Shown in pieces: positions 41,927 through 51,201 of a DNA stretch of 64,000 nucleotides. How positions within the stretch are numbered: position 1 is the stretch's first letter; every line of letters begins with the position of its first letter. The stretch comes from Anaerocolumna sp. AGMB13025 (lineage in GTDB: Bacteria > Bacillota > Clostridia > Lachnospirales > Lachnospiraceae). The translations under genes and the position numbers were made by a program. The notes under the pieces are model-generated. The model was not told where the DNA came from. It worked only from the letters and a program-made list of their open reading frames with translations, and did no database searches. The stretch lies in assembly GCF_029689925.1 (NCBI RefSeq), contig NZ_CP121445.1:3642501-3706500 (forward strand), given 5' to 3'.

Positions 41927-43531
41927 TTATAATCCTACAATCTTAATATCCGCTCTGTCACGTACGAATTTGGAATAATGTATTTCGCTTCGCACAAAAT
42001 AATTTACATTTGATATAACAATTTTAACACCCGGATATGCTATATTCTCCACTTTGATACTGCCTCCGTCGCTGTTGTTCATTTCAACGTGGAGCTGTTC
42101 ATACCGACTGCTTGACTCTTTAATTTTGTTCCGTAAAGCCAAACAGTTTTCCGTAGCTAATCTAATATAATCCAGTTTATCCTGTGAAAGCTTTTCACCA
42201 AGGTTTAATTTTTTCTTATAGGCTTCCAGAATAGGTAATAATTTTTCCATATCATTATTCATATTCATTATACTTTTTTCCAGACTGCGGTATTCCTCTA
42301 TAATCCCTGGATCAATTCCCACTTCCAAAATGGTACTTGTGCCCATAGTGGATCCGGCATTTTTAACCGTTATGGTTGAACCTGAGCGTATTTCACCGCC
42401 AGTAATAAACCCTTTTTTACCTCCAACAACAATATCCCCTTTGGCTGATACTCTGCTATGCAGGATTGCTTCTGTGGTTATATAGCCTCCGGCCTTTACC
42501 TGTGCATTTTCAATAAATTTAGTAATAATATTGCTTCCAGCTTCCATCTTTCCTTTGCTCATACCCTGCATGCCCCGCTTTAGAATAATCTGACCGCCGG
42601 CAACCAAAGATGCACCTTCAACAACACCATTTACTATAATATCCCCCTTGGCTGAAATGGAATAGCCTGTATTGACATTCCCTTTCACCGTAACATTGCC
42701 TTCATAGACAATATCTCCGGTAGAAGCATCCACATCTGCCAATACTTCATATGTATTTGCTACAAAGACCTTACCGTCAGTTAATACTGCATGTCCGCTG
42801 ACATCGGAATACATGGTTAATCCATCTTCGGACAGATGGATGTCTCGTCCGTGTTTTAGGATTCGGTTTACTACCTTTTTCGGAACTGATGCGATACCGC
42901 ATACATCCATGCCGGGTTTTCCTTGTACTGCCGGGCTTAAGGTTGCTAAAATATCTCCCTTATTAATGGCGCTGATGGTATCTAACTTGTGAAAATCTAC
43001 GGTCCCGTCTTCATTTAATTTAGGCTTTAAACTGTTATCCGTATTAAAATTATAGGTAATAATAGCATCTTTCCCCTCAACCGGATTTGTTCCTCTGGCA
43101 AGTATAAAGTCCTCACAATACCTGCGGTTGGTTAAAAAAGAATCAAGGCTGCTTTTCACTATGCCGTATTTAATTCCCTCTTTAGCCAGACTGTTAATTA
43201 TTTCTGTGTCCGTCATCATCTGTCCCCCATTGGACGGTGGATAAAATCTGCCGATTGCATGCATCTTATCCTGAGAAATAATTACCCTTACACATTCATT
43301 CTCTGGTTGTATTGTTATTGGTGTTAATTTAACCTCCATCGGTTGATCTTTTAAAGCAGTGATTGCATGGCCTAAAGCTTTGATATCATAATCGTAAATT
43401 CTTTTGTCTGCCAAATAAGTATTGATTTCATCATAGCTAACCTGCTTTCCGCTTCCTTGTGCCGGAAACAGCTTTAAGTATGTTCCATCCTGCTTAATAA
43501 CAAGACTAAAAAAACTGTTTCGATTATCCAT
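41927..43531 (-). CDS. FapA family protein (DUF342)
   Basis: A 534-residue polymer-like protein of the DUF342/FapA family. The N-terminal half has SLVIKQDGTYLKLFPAQG; the central part is a right-handed beta-helix of short Val/Gly-rich repeats (NVTVKGNVNTGYSISAKGDI, GVVEGASLVAGGQIIL), and the C-terminal third is a coiled coil. Bacillus and clostridial relatives lie beside sigD, as here, and are thought to act at the cell surface or in motility. Role unknown. 15 nt separate it from the sigma gene. Confidence 0.85.
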   Translation of the reverse strand: MDNRNSFFSLVIKQDGTYLKLFPAQGSGKQVSYDEINTYLADKRIYDYDIKALGHAITALKDQPMEVKLTPITIQPENECVRVIISQDKMHAIGRFYPPSNGGQMMTDTEIINSLAKEGIKYGIVKSSLDSFLTNRRYCEDFILARGTNPVEGKDAIITYNFNTDNSLKPKLNEDGTVDFHKLDTISAINKGDILATLSPAVQGKPGMDVCGIASVPKKVVNRILKHGRDIHLSEDGLTMYSDVSGHAVLTDGKVFVANTYEVLADVDASTGDIVYEGNVTVKGNVNTGYSISAKGDIIVNGVVEGASLVAGGQIILKRGMQGMSKGKMEAGSNIITKFIENAQVKAGGYITTEAILHSRVSAKGDIVVGGKKGFITGGEIRSGSTITVKNAGSTMGTSTILEVGIDPGIIEEYRSLEKSIMNMNNDMEKLLPILEAYKKKLNLGEKLSQDKLDYIRLATENCLALRNKIKESSSRYEQLHVEMNNSDGGSIKVENIAYPGVKIVISNVNYFVRSEIHYSKFVRDRADIKIVGL

Positions 43532-43546
43532 AAGCTTCCCCCTCCC

Positions 43547-44314
43547 TTAAATGCTTACTAAAATATCTATATTATTACCCAGCTTCATTTTCATTTTCTG
43601 TAAAGCTTTTGTATGAAGCTGCGAAATTCTTGATTCAGATACTTCTAAAATAGAGCTGATTTCTTTTAAAGTTAAATCTTCATAATAATAAAGAGTAATA
43701 ACTCTTTTTTCCTTTTCCGTCAAAGAATCTAAGGTTTTAAATAATATCTCTTTTAATTCCTGTTTTTCAACAATGCGTTCCGGTGTCTCATATTGCGCAC
43801 TGAGGCTGGATTCCATCTTGACCTCACTGCCTTGCTCCATATATTCATCTAAAGAAAGGAGACTCGATACTTTAGTCTGACTCTGCCAGGTATCTAACTC
43901 TTCCATGGAAATTTCTAATTCTTTTGCAACCTCTTCATCCGTTGCCATCCTGCCTTGTTCGGCTTCAATTTTTTGAAATGCAGCATCGAGTTTTCTCTGT
44001 TTCTGTCTCAGTGTCCTGGGGATCCAGTCCATTTTACGGATTTCGTCCAAAATAGCGCCGCGTATACGAAAACTTGCATAGGTTTCAAATTTAACACCCT
44101 TGGTATAATCAAATTTATCAACAGCATCGATCAGACCGAATATTCCGTATCCGACTAAATCGTCATATTCAACATTATAGCCTAAATACATGCTTAAACG
44201 TCCTGCCACTATTTTCACTAAACCAGCATATTCAATTATGATTTTTTCGCGACTTTCGGTTGTTTTATACTTACTATAATCCTCCCAAAGTTTAGCTCTG
44301 CATTCCGCATTCAT
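43547..44314 (-). CDS. sigD: Flagellar RNA polymerase sigma factor (SigD/FliA/WhiG family)
   Basis: Sigma-28 family factor that transcribes late flagellar and chemotaxis genes. Region 2 has EYDDLVGYGIFGLIDAVDKFD and FETYASFRIRGAILDEIRKMDWIPR; region 3 follows; region 4 ends with LTLKEISSILEVSESRISQLHTKAL. The 255 residues match B. subtilis SigD. AAGGAG lies before the ATG. Position in the middle-to-end of the che operon is as in Bacillus. No FlgM anti-sigma gene lies in the window. Confidence 0.95.
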   Translation of the reverse strand: MNAECRAKLWEDYSKYKTTESREKIIIEYAGLVKIVAGRLSMYLGYNVEYDDLVGYGIFGLIDAVDKFDYTKGVKFETYASFRIRGAILDEIRKMDWIPRTLRQKQRKLDAAFQKIEAEQGRMATDEEVAKELEISMEELDTWQSQTKVSSLLSLDEYMEQGSEVKMESSLSAQYETPERIVEKQELKEILFKTLDSLTEKEKRVITLYYYEDLTLKEISSILEVSESRISQLHTKALQKMKMKLGNNIDILVSI

Positions 44315-44340
44315 AATAGTGCTCCTTTTGTTTCATGAGT

Positions 44341-44625
44341 TTACTCATTATTAACTTCTGCTGTATCCTTGGTGATAAGTTCTTCTTCCGTATTGCTGTC
44401 CACTTCCAATGAAGGTTTTTCCTCTTCCTGAGAAGGCTTATTAACAGTAGCTGTCGCTTTTTTAATTACTTTAGCTGCTATTCTTCCGATTATATAAAAC
44501 GCAATAAGTACAATTAGTAACCGTTCCAGACCTTTTAAGAAGTCTATCTCTTGTACAATATTTAATATACTTGTTATTGCACCTGCTACCAGCATTATTG
44601 CAGGAGCTATATATCTTTCTCTCAT
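44341..44625 (-). CDS. Small membrane protein between cheD and sigD
   Basis: A 94-residue protein with two predicted membrane helices (about residues 6-24 and 34-52), a basic KVIKKATATVNK segment and an acidic Glu/Asp-rich tail. The AAGGTGACG site precedes the ATG. Not recognised as a known family; location in the motility operon is its only functional clue. Confidence 0.65.
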   Translation of the reverse strand: MRERYIAPAIMLVAGAITSILNIVQEIDFLKGLERLLIVLIAFYIIGRIAAKVIKKATATVNKPSQEEEKPSLEVDSNTEEELITKDTAEVNNE

Positions 44626-44703
44626 ATCGTCACCTTCTTCATTGAAATTATCAGATATACGTCAAAATCCGGTAGTGTTTTAATTACCCTTACATTATCT
44701 GAA

Positions 44704-45189
44704 TTACATAATCTTTAAAGGCTTTCCAACCGATTTAATATGCAGCTGCCCAGTTTCCGGATAAAATTCTATTGTTCGGCCATAATCCAGTCCAGTATCT
44801 TCCGCAATAATATGTATACCTAAGGACTGTAATTTAGATTTGCTTGCTTCCGTATTACGTTCTCCAATCCGAAGCATATCATTATTTGAACTGAAAGCAA
44901 ACATTTGAGCTCCGCCTGCGATCTTTGCGATTAACCGGTTTCTGTTCGCTCCAATCCCTAATAATTTTTTAATTAAGGCATCTATTCCTGTATCAGCAAA
45001 TTTCGCTACATTCTCATTATTCTTAATCTTAGTACTATCAGGCAGCATGACATGAACCATTCCAGCAGTTTTACTGTATGAATCATATAATACAATGCCG
45101 ACACAGGAACCGAGCCCCAGCGTAGTCAGCGCATCGGGCGAAGAGCAGACATTTAAGTCTGCCATTCCAACTTTTATCATTACACTCAT
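44704..45189 (-). CDS. cheD: Chemoreceptor glutamine deamidase CheD
   Basis: Deamidates Gln to Glu in chemoreceptors and stimulates CheC. GLGSCVGIVLYD contains the catalytic Cys, MVHVMLPD the catalytic His, and KIAGGAQMF is conserved. The 161-residue length is typical. It ends 9 nt from CheC, and CheC-CheD adjacency fits their complex. GGTGGG precedes the ATG. Confidence 0.95.
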   Translation of the reverse strand: MSVMIKVGMADLNVCSSPDALTTLGLGSCVGIVLYDSYSKTAGMVHVMLPDSTKIKNNENVAKFADTGIDALIKKLLGIGANRNRLIAKIAGGAQMFAFSSNNDMLRIGERNTEASKSKLQSLGIHIIAEDTGLDYGRTIEFYPETGQLHIKSVGKPLKIM

Positions 45190-45197
45190 AATCCCAC

Positions 45198-45812
45198 CTA
45201 TAATCCTAGCGATGTCAATATAACACTATATGATTCTATCGTAGGGATTAATATGAAATAACCATTTACATCAGAATCGTCTTTACTGAACTGTGTTTCA
45301 ATTATCAGAGCTTTATCACCAACTTTTCCGAATTCAATAGCAGGAACACTTAAAATAGCACCAGCCATATCAATAGACATATAAGGAACACTGGCATCAA
45401 TTCGTATATTAATCAGTGTTGACAAAGATGACAAATAAGCTCCGGCTATTATATTGCCGATTTCTTTTAAGGCAGAGAATTCCAGTTCAGTGAAAGCTTC
45501 CTCCTCCATGGACTTACCCATTAAAAGATTAACCAGATGATAAGCAGACTTTTGCTCCATCATAAACATCATCATACCATTAATTTCCCCTTCCAGGGTA
45601 ATCAATATACCGACAACAATGTTCTCTGCTCCGCCAACCATATCAGGAAGCTCTTTAAATTCTAGTAATGCCACCTTTGGAACCTTCATATCCACTTTGC
45701 CGTTTATCATTGTTGAAAGTGCTGTTGTGGCATTCCCTGCACCGATGTTACCGATTTCTTTCAGTACATCAAACTGCATGCTATCAATTTGATCCAAGTT
45801 TATATTTGACAC
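45198..45812 (-). CDS. cheC: CheY-P phosphatase CheC
   Basis: Dephosphorylates CheY-P, aided by CheD. The two phosphatase motifs are intact: KEIGNIGAGNATTALSTM in the first half and KEIGNIIAGAYLSSLSTL in the second, each with the Glu and Asn of the active sites. AAGGAG lies 8 nt before GTG at 45812, the start chosen; a GTG nine bases earlier is too close to that site. A 205-residue protein. Confidence 0.93.
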   Translation of the reverse strand: MSNINLDQIDSMQFDVLKEIGNIGAGNATTALSTMINGKVDMKVPKVALLEFKELPDMVGGAENIVVGILITLEGEINGMMMFMMEQKSAYHLVNLLMGKSMEEEAFTELEFSALKEIGNIIAGAYLSSLSTLINIRIDASVPYMSIDMAGAILSVPAIEFGKVGDKALIIETQFSKDDSDVNGYFILIPTIESYSVILTSLGL

Positions 45813-45824
45813 TGGCAGCACTCC

Positions 45825-46277
45825 TTAAACTGTTTCTTTTTCAATGATTACTCCGGAAATATTTAACAGAGATATTAATCCGTCCTTATGTTTTCCAATT
45901 CCGCTCAAATAACCATTCTTATCTTCTACCGCGCTATTGGTTACTTTCTCAATCATTGTATCGTCTAAAGTAACAACTTCCTTAACCTCATCCACAATAA
46001 TTCCGACTGCTGATTGTGGCTCTAATTTGATAATAATGATTCTGGTGGCATTGGTCATAACATCATCTTCCAGTCCAAACTTCAACCGCATACTCATTAC
46101 AGGTATAATTTCACCTCTTAAATTGATTACACCCTTAAAAAAGGACTGAGCTTTAGGCACTCTGGTAATTCTCTGCATTCTGACGATATTGTCTACATAT
46201 TTTATATCAATACCATATTGTTCAATCCCTACTTTAACTACGATATATTGTTTTGTATCAATTAAATTTGCCTCCAT
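45825..46277 (-). CDS. cheW: Chemotaxis coupling protein CheW
   Basis: Links receptors to CheA at the polar array. The 150-residue SH3-like fold has GIEQYGIDIKYVDNIVRMQRITRVP, FFKGVINLRGEIIPVMSMRLKFG and VGIIVDEVKEVVTLDD. It lies 13 nt after cheA, the usual order. Confidence 0.95.
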   Translation of the reverse strand: MEANLIDTKQYIVVKVGIEQYGIDIKYVDNIVRMQRITRVPKAQSFFKGVINLRGEIIPVMSMRLKFGLEDDVMTNATRIIIIKLEPQSAVGIIVDEVKEVVTLDDTMIEKVTNSAVEDKNGYLSGIGKHKDGLISLLNISGVIIEKETV

Positions 46278-46290
46278 AGCTTTCCACCCC

Positions 46291-48396
46291 CTAGACTAAA
46301 GTATTAACATCAAGAATCAGGGCAACTTCGCCATCACCAAGAATGGTTGCACCGCCAATAATCTTATTGTTATTTATGTATTTACCGATGGACTTAATTA
46401 CGATTTCCTGCTGACCGATTAAGTTATCTACTACAATTCCGGCTAATCTGTCACCTTTTGATACGATAACAACGGTAAGGTTATCGGGTTGTGTATCTGT
46501 TTCAGGGACTTCTAACATTTCATCCAAGCGGATCAGCGGGATAACAGTTCCTCTAAGGTTAATGACTTCTTTGGAATGAACATATTTAATATCTGAAGTC
46601 ATAACATCTTCGATGGTCTGTATACTTCCTAACGGAATTGCGTATTTTTCAGGTCCCAGTTCAACCATAAGAGCCTGGATAATAGCAAGGGTAAGGGGCA
46701 GGCGGATAATAAAATTACTGCCTCCTCCTAATTTAGTCTTAGCTTCAATATCTCCGCCCAGTGCTTCAATCTTTGTCTTAACGACATCAAGACCAACACC
46801 CCGTCCGGATACATCTGAAATTACTTCCGCTGTAGAAAAACTAGGTCTGAACAACAAGTCAATAATTTCTTTGTCAGTCATAAACTCTGCCTGTTCTGCT
46901 GTAATCGTTCCTTTTTCTACCGCTTTTTTCTTAACTTTGTCAACATTGATACCTGCACCGTCATCTCTGACTTCAATAACAACATTGTTACCATCCTGAT
47001 ATGCATCCAGGTATATGGAACCAACTGCTGGTTTACCCGCTGCAATACGTTCTTCATTGCTTTCGAGTCCATGGTCGGCAGCATTACGCAGCAAGTGCAT
47101 TAATGGGTCCCCGATCTCATCGATAACCGTACGGTCAAGTTCCGTTTCTTCACCGGTCATGTATAGTTCCATCTTTTTATCCAGTTTCTTGGATAAATCA
47201 CGGATCATTCTGGGGAAACGGTTAACAACGCTTTCAATAGGCACCATTCGAACTTTCATAACAGATTCGTGGAGATTGGTGGTTACACGTTCCAAATATT
47301 CAATCTGCTCATTAAAACCGGACTCATTTTTACTGTTTTTGTCGGTGGCACTAATGGAAACCAGTCCATTTTTAGCTATAATCAACTCACTAACCAGATT
47401 CATCAATACATCCAGTTTTTCGATATCAACACGGACAGAACGGTTTACTACTGGTTTGGCAGTCTGCTGTTTTGCGGCAGCCGTAGCGGTTTTAGCTGCT
47501 GAAACGGTAGTGTTGGTTCCATTCTCTTTCTTGGTATCAGAATCGTTACTTATGTCTTCTGCTGTATCTATAATTTCGTTTTTATCTACATCGATTTTCT
47601 CAATAACTACATCTTTAACTTCGGATACATTCATAATGGTATCTTTGATTTTTTCTATGCTCGCTTTGGTCAGTATAATTACACTAAAGTCAAGTTCGAA
47701 CTTCTCATCTTCGATGTCTTGAACTTCCGGTTGTGATTTAATAACATCACCCAGTTCTTCCAACGCTTTAAAAACCAAAAATGCCCTGGCGGCCTTTAAT
47801 ATACAGTACTCCTGGATAAAAACTGTTATGCCATAAGCGCCAATTCCCATGCCTTCCGCTTTATTAATGGCTCTTTTTTCATAATCGGCTATGGTAAGAT
47901 TCTTATATTTTAAAGCCGTATTTTCTAAGGCGCCGGCAGTAACAGCTGCTCCTGAATTTACACTTACTACAGCTGGCTCGCTTTTCGTTTCTTTTACAGT
48001 TTCTTTTCCAAGACCGATATTTAAGATATTATTCAACTGATTAATGATATCTTCATAATCTTCCGTACCTTCATCTGCACTTTCCTGAATATTGGCCAAA
48101 TATGCCTCCAGTGCATCAAGTCCTTTAAATAAGACGTCTACAAGATCAGCAGTCACACTCATTTTGCCATTTCTGATTTCAGAGAAAACATTCTCCATAT
48201 CGTGGGTTAAACGCTGCATTCTCTTATAACCCATGGTACCTGCCATTCCCTTTAAGGAATGAGCCGCACGGAAAATTTCGTTAATCGTTTCTGAATTCTC
48301 AGGTTCAGTTTCCAAAACTAATAATTGCTGATTCAAACTCTGTAAATGTTCTTTTGTTTCATCGATAAAAATCTCAAGATATTGACTTACGTCCAT
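46291..48396 (-). CDS. cheA: Chemotaxis histidine kinase CheA
   Basis: A 701-residue kinase that phosphorylates CheY and CheB. P1 Hpt domain with the phosphorylated His 46 (RAAHSLKGMAGTMGY); P2 CheY-binding domain (about 165-280); linker of Thr/Ala; P3 dimerisation; P4 kinase with N box DPLMHLLRNAADHGLE, G1 EVRDDGAGIN and G2 SDVSGRGVGLDVVK; P5 CheW-like domain at the end. All catalytic boxes are intact. GGGGGTG lies 9 nt before the ATG. Confidence 0.97.
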   Translation of the reverse strand: MDVSQYLEIFIDETKEHLQSLNQQLLVLETEPENSETINEIFRAAHSLKGMAGTMGYKRMQRLTHDMENVFSEIRNGKMSVTADLVDVLFKGLDALEAYLANIQESADEGTEDYEDIINQLNNILNIGLGKETVKETKSEPAVVSVNSGAAVTAGALENTALKYKNLTIADYEKRAINKAEGMGIGAYGITVFIQEYCILKAARAFLVFKALEELGDVIKSQPEVQDIEDEKFELDFSVIILTKASIEKIKDTIMNVSEVKDVVIEKIDVDKNEIIDTAEDISNDSDTKKENGTNTTVSAAKTATAAAKQQTAKPVVNRSVRVDIEKLDVLMNLVSELIIAKNGLVSISATDKNSKNESGFNEQIEYLERVTTNLHESVMKVRMVPIESVVNRFPRMIRDLSKKLDKKMELYMTGEETELDRTVIDEIGDPLMHLLRNAADHGLESNEERIAAGKPAVGSIYLDAYQDGNNVVIEVRDDGAGINVDKVKKKAVEKGTITAEQAEFMTDKEIIDLLFRPSFSTAEVISDVSGRGVGLDVVKTKIEALGGDIEAKTKLGGGSNFIIRLPLTLAIIQALMVELGPEKYAIPLGSIQTIEDVMTSDIKYVHSKEVINLRGTVIPLIRLDEMLEVPETDTQPDNLTVVIVSKGDRLAGIVVDNLIGQQEIVIKSIGKYINNNKIIGGATILGDGEVALILDVNTLV

Positions 48397-48397
48397 C

Positions 48398-49516
48398 TTA
48401 ACGCACCCCCAAGTTCTTTAGGATAGCACCTGCAATTTGTCCTAACGGAAGGATTTCATTCACCAGCCCTGCCTCGGCAACTACTTTAGGCATACCATAT
48501 ACCGTACTGGTGGCTTCATCCTGCGCTATCACATAAATATTCTTTTTCTCTTTTAGTTGTTTAATTCCCTTTGTTCCGTCACCGCCCATACCTGTTAAAA
48601 CTACACAGGTAATTTCCGAAAAATCGGATTGCATTAAGGACTCATACATAATATCAGCACAAGGTTTAAGTCCATTCCTTGCCGGTTCCACAGTTACTGA
48701 TAATTGCTGCATGCCATTCTTGTCCTGAAGTAACCGCATCTGACTGCCGCCTTTTGCTATATATGCCACTCCGCTTTTAATAAGTTCCTTATCTTCCGCT
48801 TCCTTTACTGTTATTTTACTCATCTCATTCAAGCGATTGGCTAATGAGGCAGTAAAACCTTCCGGCATATGCTGAACAATCAGAACACTTACGCCTAAGT
48901 TTTCCGTTAACAGCGGTATAACCTGTTGCAAAGCTTTCGGTCCTCCGGTTGAACAGGCAATTGCCACTAATTTTTTTGAATTAGGAACTTTACGGATTGG
49001 CCTGTCCTCTTTTATGGTAGGAATGACCGGCTGTTTTAAGGATTCAATTGGGTTTATCTTTGACAGGACAGCCTGTTCTTTACTGGCCGGCTCTTTGTAA
49101 GATTCCTGGTATAATTTCGTTGCGACAACCAGGCAGTCAATAATATTATTTTTGAAATTATCACTTTTTACATCAAAGAAGCTGTCCGGCTTAGTTACAA
49201 AATCAAATGCCCCTAATTCCAATGCACGAATTGTTTCTTTTGCACCTTCCTTAGCCACTGTGCTGACAATAATAACGGTTGCCTTCACCTTATTTTTCTC
49301 TAATTGTTCCAGTAATTCAAGACCGCTCATTTTGGGCATATTAATATCCAGTATAATGGCATCATATACTTCATGGTCCTGAACCAGGAGGTTAAAGGCT
49401 TCCAATCCATTGGTCGCTACTTTTGTAACATGAAACCTTGAATCTAAATTTATTATATCAGAGAGCACCCTTCTCATGAGTGCAGAGTCATCAACAATTA
49501 AAACTTTTTTCTGCAT
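48398..49516 (-). CDS. cheB: Chemoreceptor methylesterase CheB
   Basis: Removes methyl groups from receptors, and deamidates them in some bacteria. The receiver domain (residues 1-120) has DD at 9-10 and the phosphorylation site D57 (AIILDINMPKMSG). The methylesterase domain has the catalytic Ser in ACSTGGPKAL, His in VQHMPEGFTASLANRL and Asp in LTGMGGDGTKG. Linker of about 60 residues. GGAGG precedes the ATG. No cheR is seen in the window. Confidence 0.96.
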   Translation of the reverse strand: MQKKVLIVDDSALMRRVLSDIINLDSRFHVTKVATNGLEAFNLLVQDHEVYDAIILDINMPKMSGLELLEQLEKNKVKATVIIVSTVAKEGAKETIRALELGAFDFVTKPDSFFDVKSDNFKNNIIDCLVVATKLYQESYKEPASKEQAVLSKINPIESLKQPVIPTIKEDRPIRKVPNSKKLVAIACSTGGPKALQQVIPLLTENLGVSVLIVQHMPEGFTASLANRLNEMSKITVKEAEDKELIKSGVAYIAKGGSQMRLLQDKNGMQQLSVTVEPARNGLKPCADIMYESLMQSDFSEITCVVLTGMGGDGTKGIKQLKEKKNIYVIAQDEATSTVYGMPKVVAEAGLVNEILPLGQIAGAILKNLGVR

Positions 49517-49539
49517 TTTACGCCTCCGTTGTACTTAAT

Positions 49540-50301
49540 TCATCCTTTTTCTTTTTTTCTTTGTCGACGTTCCTCTTCAAAAATAAATTTGATGATAGCC
49601 TCTCTCTCTTCCTTTGTCATATCTATAAACTGAACCCGATGTTCATAAAAGCCCTGTCGATTAATCATTTTATCTGATGAAACAATGATTGCCTGGATCT
49701 GGAAACTTTTTGCCCCCAGCCCATTATCAAAGTCCAATAACATCTGAATCATAATCCCATGTTCATGATTATGTCCGGAAACAAATCTTGCTCCGCCACC
49801 GCTGATATCTAAAATCGTTCCAGATAAGATTTCTTTTTTAATTGAATCCAGCGTATCAAGAAAAGCCTGTTTTTCCTCTTCCTTTTTTGCATTGTTATTT
49901 CTTAATTTATTCATAATGGAGATTTCCATATCCGTTATGATACTATATTTAAATTCCAGTAAGTATTTCAGTCTATAATACTGTCTTCTCTGATACTTCT
50001 CCAGTTCAGAGGTAAATTGCACCGTTAAGACAAATACATTATTGATTCTGGAACGGTCTGTAATTACCGATTTACACTGATAGAGACCTTTTTTTGTATA
50101 AAAACAAAGATTGTATTTATCGCCTATCGTTAAAGGAATTACTCTGCCTCCTTCAATAGGCATTAAAATACTGGCTGTATCTTCATCAATAAAGTCTAAG
50201 ACCTGACTTTTATAGACCTTTTCATTTTCAATTTCTTTGGCGCTGAACCTTATTGATTTTAATTCCAGTTTATCACCAATTGAAACGATATCACTTACCA
50301 T
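49540..50301 (-). CDS. PilZ-domain flagellar brake protein (YcgR-like)
   Basis: The N-terminal YcgR-type domain (residues 1-95, IVSIGDKLELK through LCFYTKKGLYQCKSVI) is followed by a PilZ domain. RRQYYRLKYLLEF supplies the RxxxR of c-di-GMP binding and DISGGGARFVSG the (D/N)xSxxG motif, so c-di-GMP binding is likely and motility would slow at high c-di-GMP. The segment between the two motifs is about 35 residues longer than usual. GGAGGT lies 5 nt before the ATG at 50301. Confidence 0.88.
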   Translation of the reverse strand: MVSDIVSIGDKLELKSIRFSAKEIENEKVYKSQVLDFIDEDTASILMPIEGGRVIPLTIGDKYNLCFYTKKGLYQCKSVITDRSRINNVFVLTVQFTSELEKYQRRQYYRLKYLLEFKYSIITDMEISIMNKLRNNNAKKEEEKQAFLDTLDSIKKEILSGTILDISGGGARFVSGHNHEHGIMIQMLLDFDNGLGAKSFQIQAIIVSSDKMINRQGFYEHRVQFIDMTKEEREAIIKFIFEEERRQRKKEKG

Positions 50302-50319
50302 AACAACCTCCATATCCCA

Positions 50320-51201
50320 CTATTTTTTAAATTTTAAACGGATCAAATTAGAAAAAAGACCGGCTATTCCATTTACTGTGTTAACTTTCGGTGTAGCATT
50401 GTTACATAGTATATTAGCCAGCTCAAAAATAGCTTTTGAAGAAGGTGCATTGGGATATAAGGTAGAATACGGCTTCTGCTGCATCACTGCTTTTGTAACA
50501 TTGGCATCCTGAGGAATCGCTCCAAGGAACTGCATCTTAACCGTAAGGAATTTTTCTACCACTAAATTTAACTTTGTAAATAACTGCTTTGCTTCTTCAT
50601 AGGATTCCACCCGGTTTGAAATCATTTTTATTACTGTGCTATCCGGTACAAAATCGCCCTTTCTATTAAGGGTTTTTAGCAGTGCATAGGCGTCTGTTAT
50701 GGATGTGGGCTCTGGAGTGACTACCAAGAGTACTTCTGAACTGGCAGTAACAAATTCCAGAACACTATCTGTAATCCCTGCACCTGTATCAATAATTATT
50801 ACATCCGCCAGTTGATCAAGTTCATATAATTTCTGTGTCAAAAATAATATTTGGCTTTTTGATATATTGGTTAATTCATGGATTCCGGAACCACCTGAGA
50901 TAAAACCGATATTTTCAGGACCTTTTGTTATAATATCTTTTAGTTCCTTACCCCGAAACATCAGATCAGCCAGACTATACCTTGGTCTGATTCCAAGCAT
51001 AACCTCAACATTCGCCAGTCCAAAATCGGCGTCCAGAATAATCACCCGTTTGCCAAGCCTGCTCATCTGTATTGCCAGATTAACAGATATATTGGATTTT
51101 CCAACTCCGCCTTTGCCGCTGGTTACCGTTATTACCCTGGCCAGTTTTCTCTGGGGGCTTTGCTTTTTAATGATATTCCTCAACTGTTCTGCCTGATCCA
51201 T
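50320..51201 (-). CDS. flhG: MinD-type ATPase FlhG
   Basis: ParA/MinD ATPase that sets flagellar number and position with FlhF. Deviant Walker A TSGKGGVGKSN (27-37), IILDADFGLANVEVMLG and VIIDTGAGITDSVL are present. The N-terminal DQAEQLR is the FlhF-activating motif. Its ATG overlaps the stop of flhF by one base (TAATG), so translation is coupled. Confidence 0.95.
   Translation of the reverse strand: MDQAEQLRNIIKKQSPQRKLARVITVTSGKGGVGKSNISVNLAIQMSRLGKRVIILDADFGLANVEVMLGIRPRYSLADLMFRGKELKDIITKGPENIGFISGGSGIHELTNISKSQILFLTQKLYELDQLADVIIIDTGAGITDSVLEFVTASSEVLLVVTPEPTSITDAYALLKTLNRKGDFVPDSTVIKMISNRVESYEEAKQLFTKLNLVVEKFLTVKMQFLGAIPQDANVTKAVMQQKPYSTLYPNAPSSKAIFELANILCNNATPKVNTVNGIAGLFSNLIRLKFKK

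Noticed and set aside
46613..47722. Long plus-strand frames opposite cheA
   Set aside because: Antisense shadows of a highly conserved gene with no start signals; the same applies to plus-strand frames opposite infB, flhA and motA.
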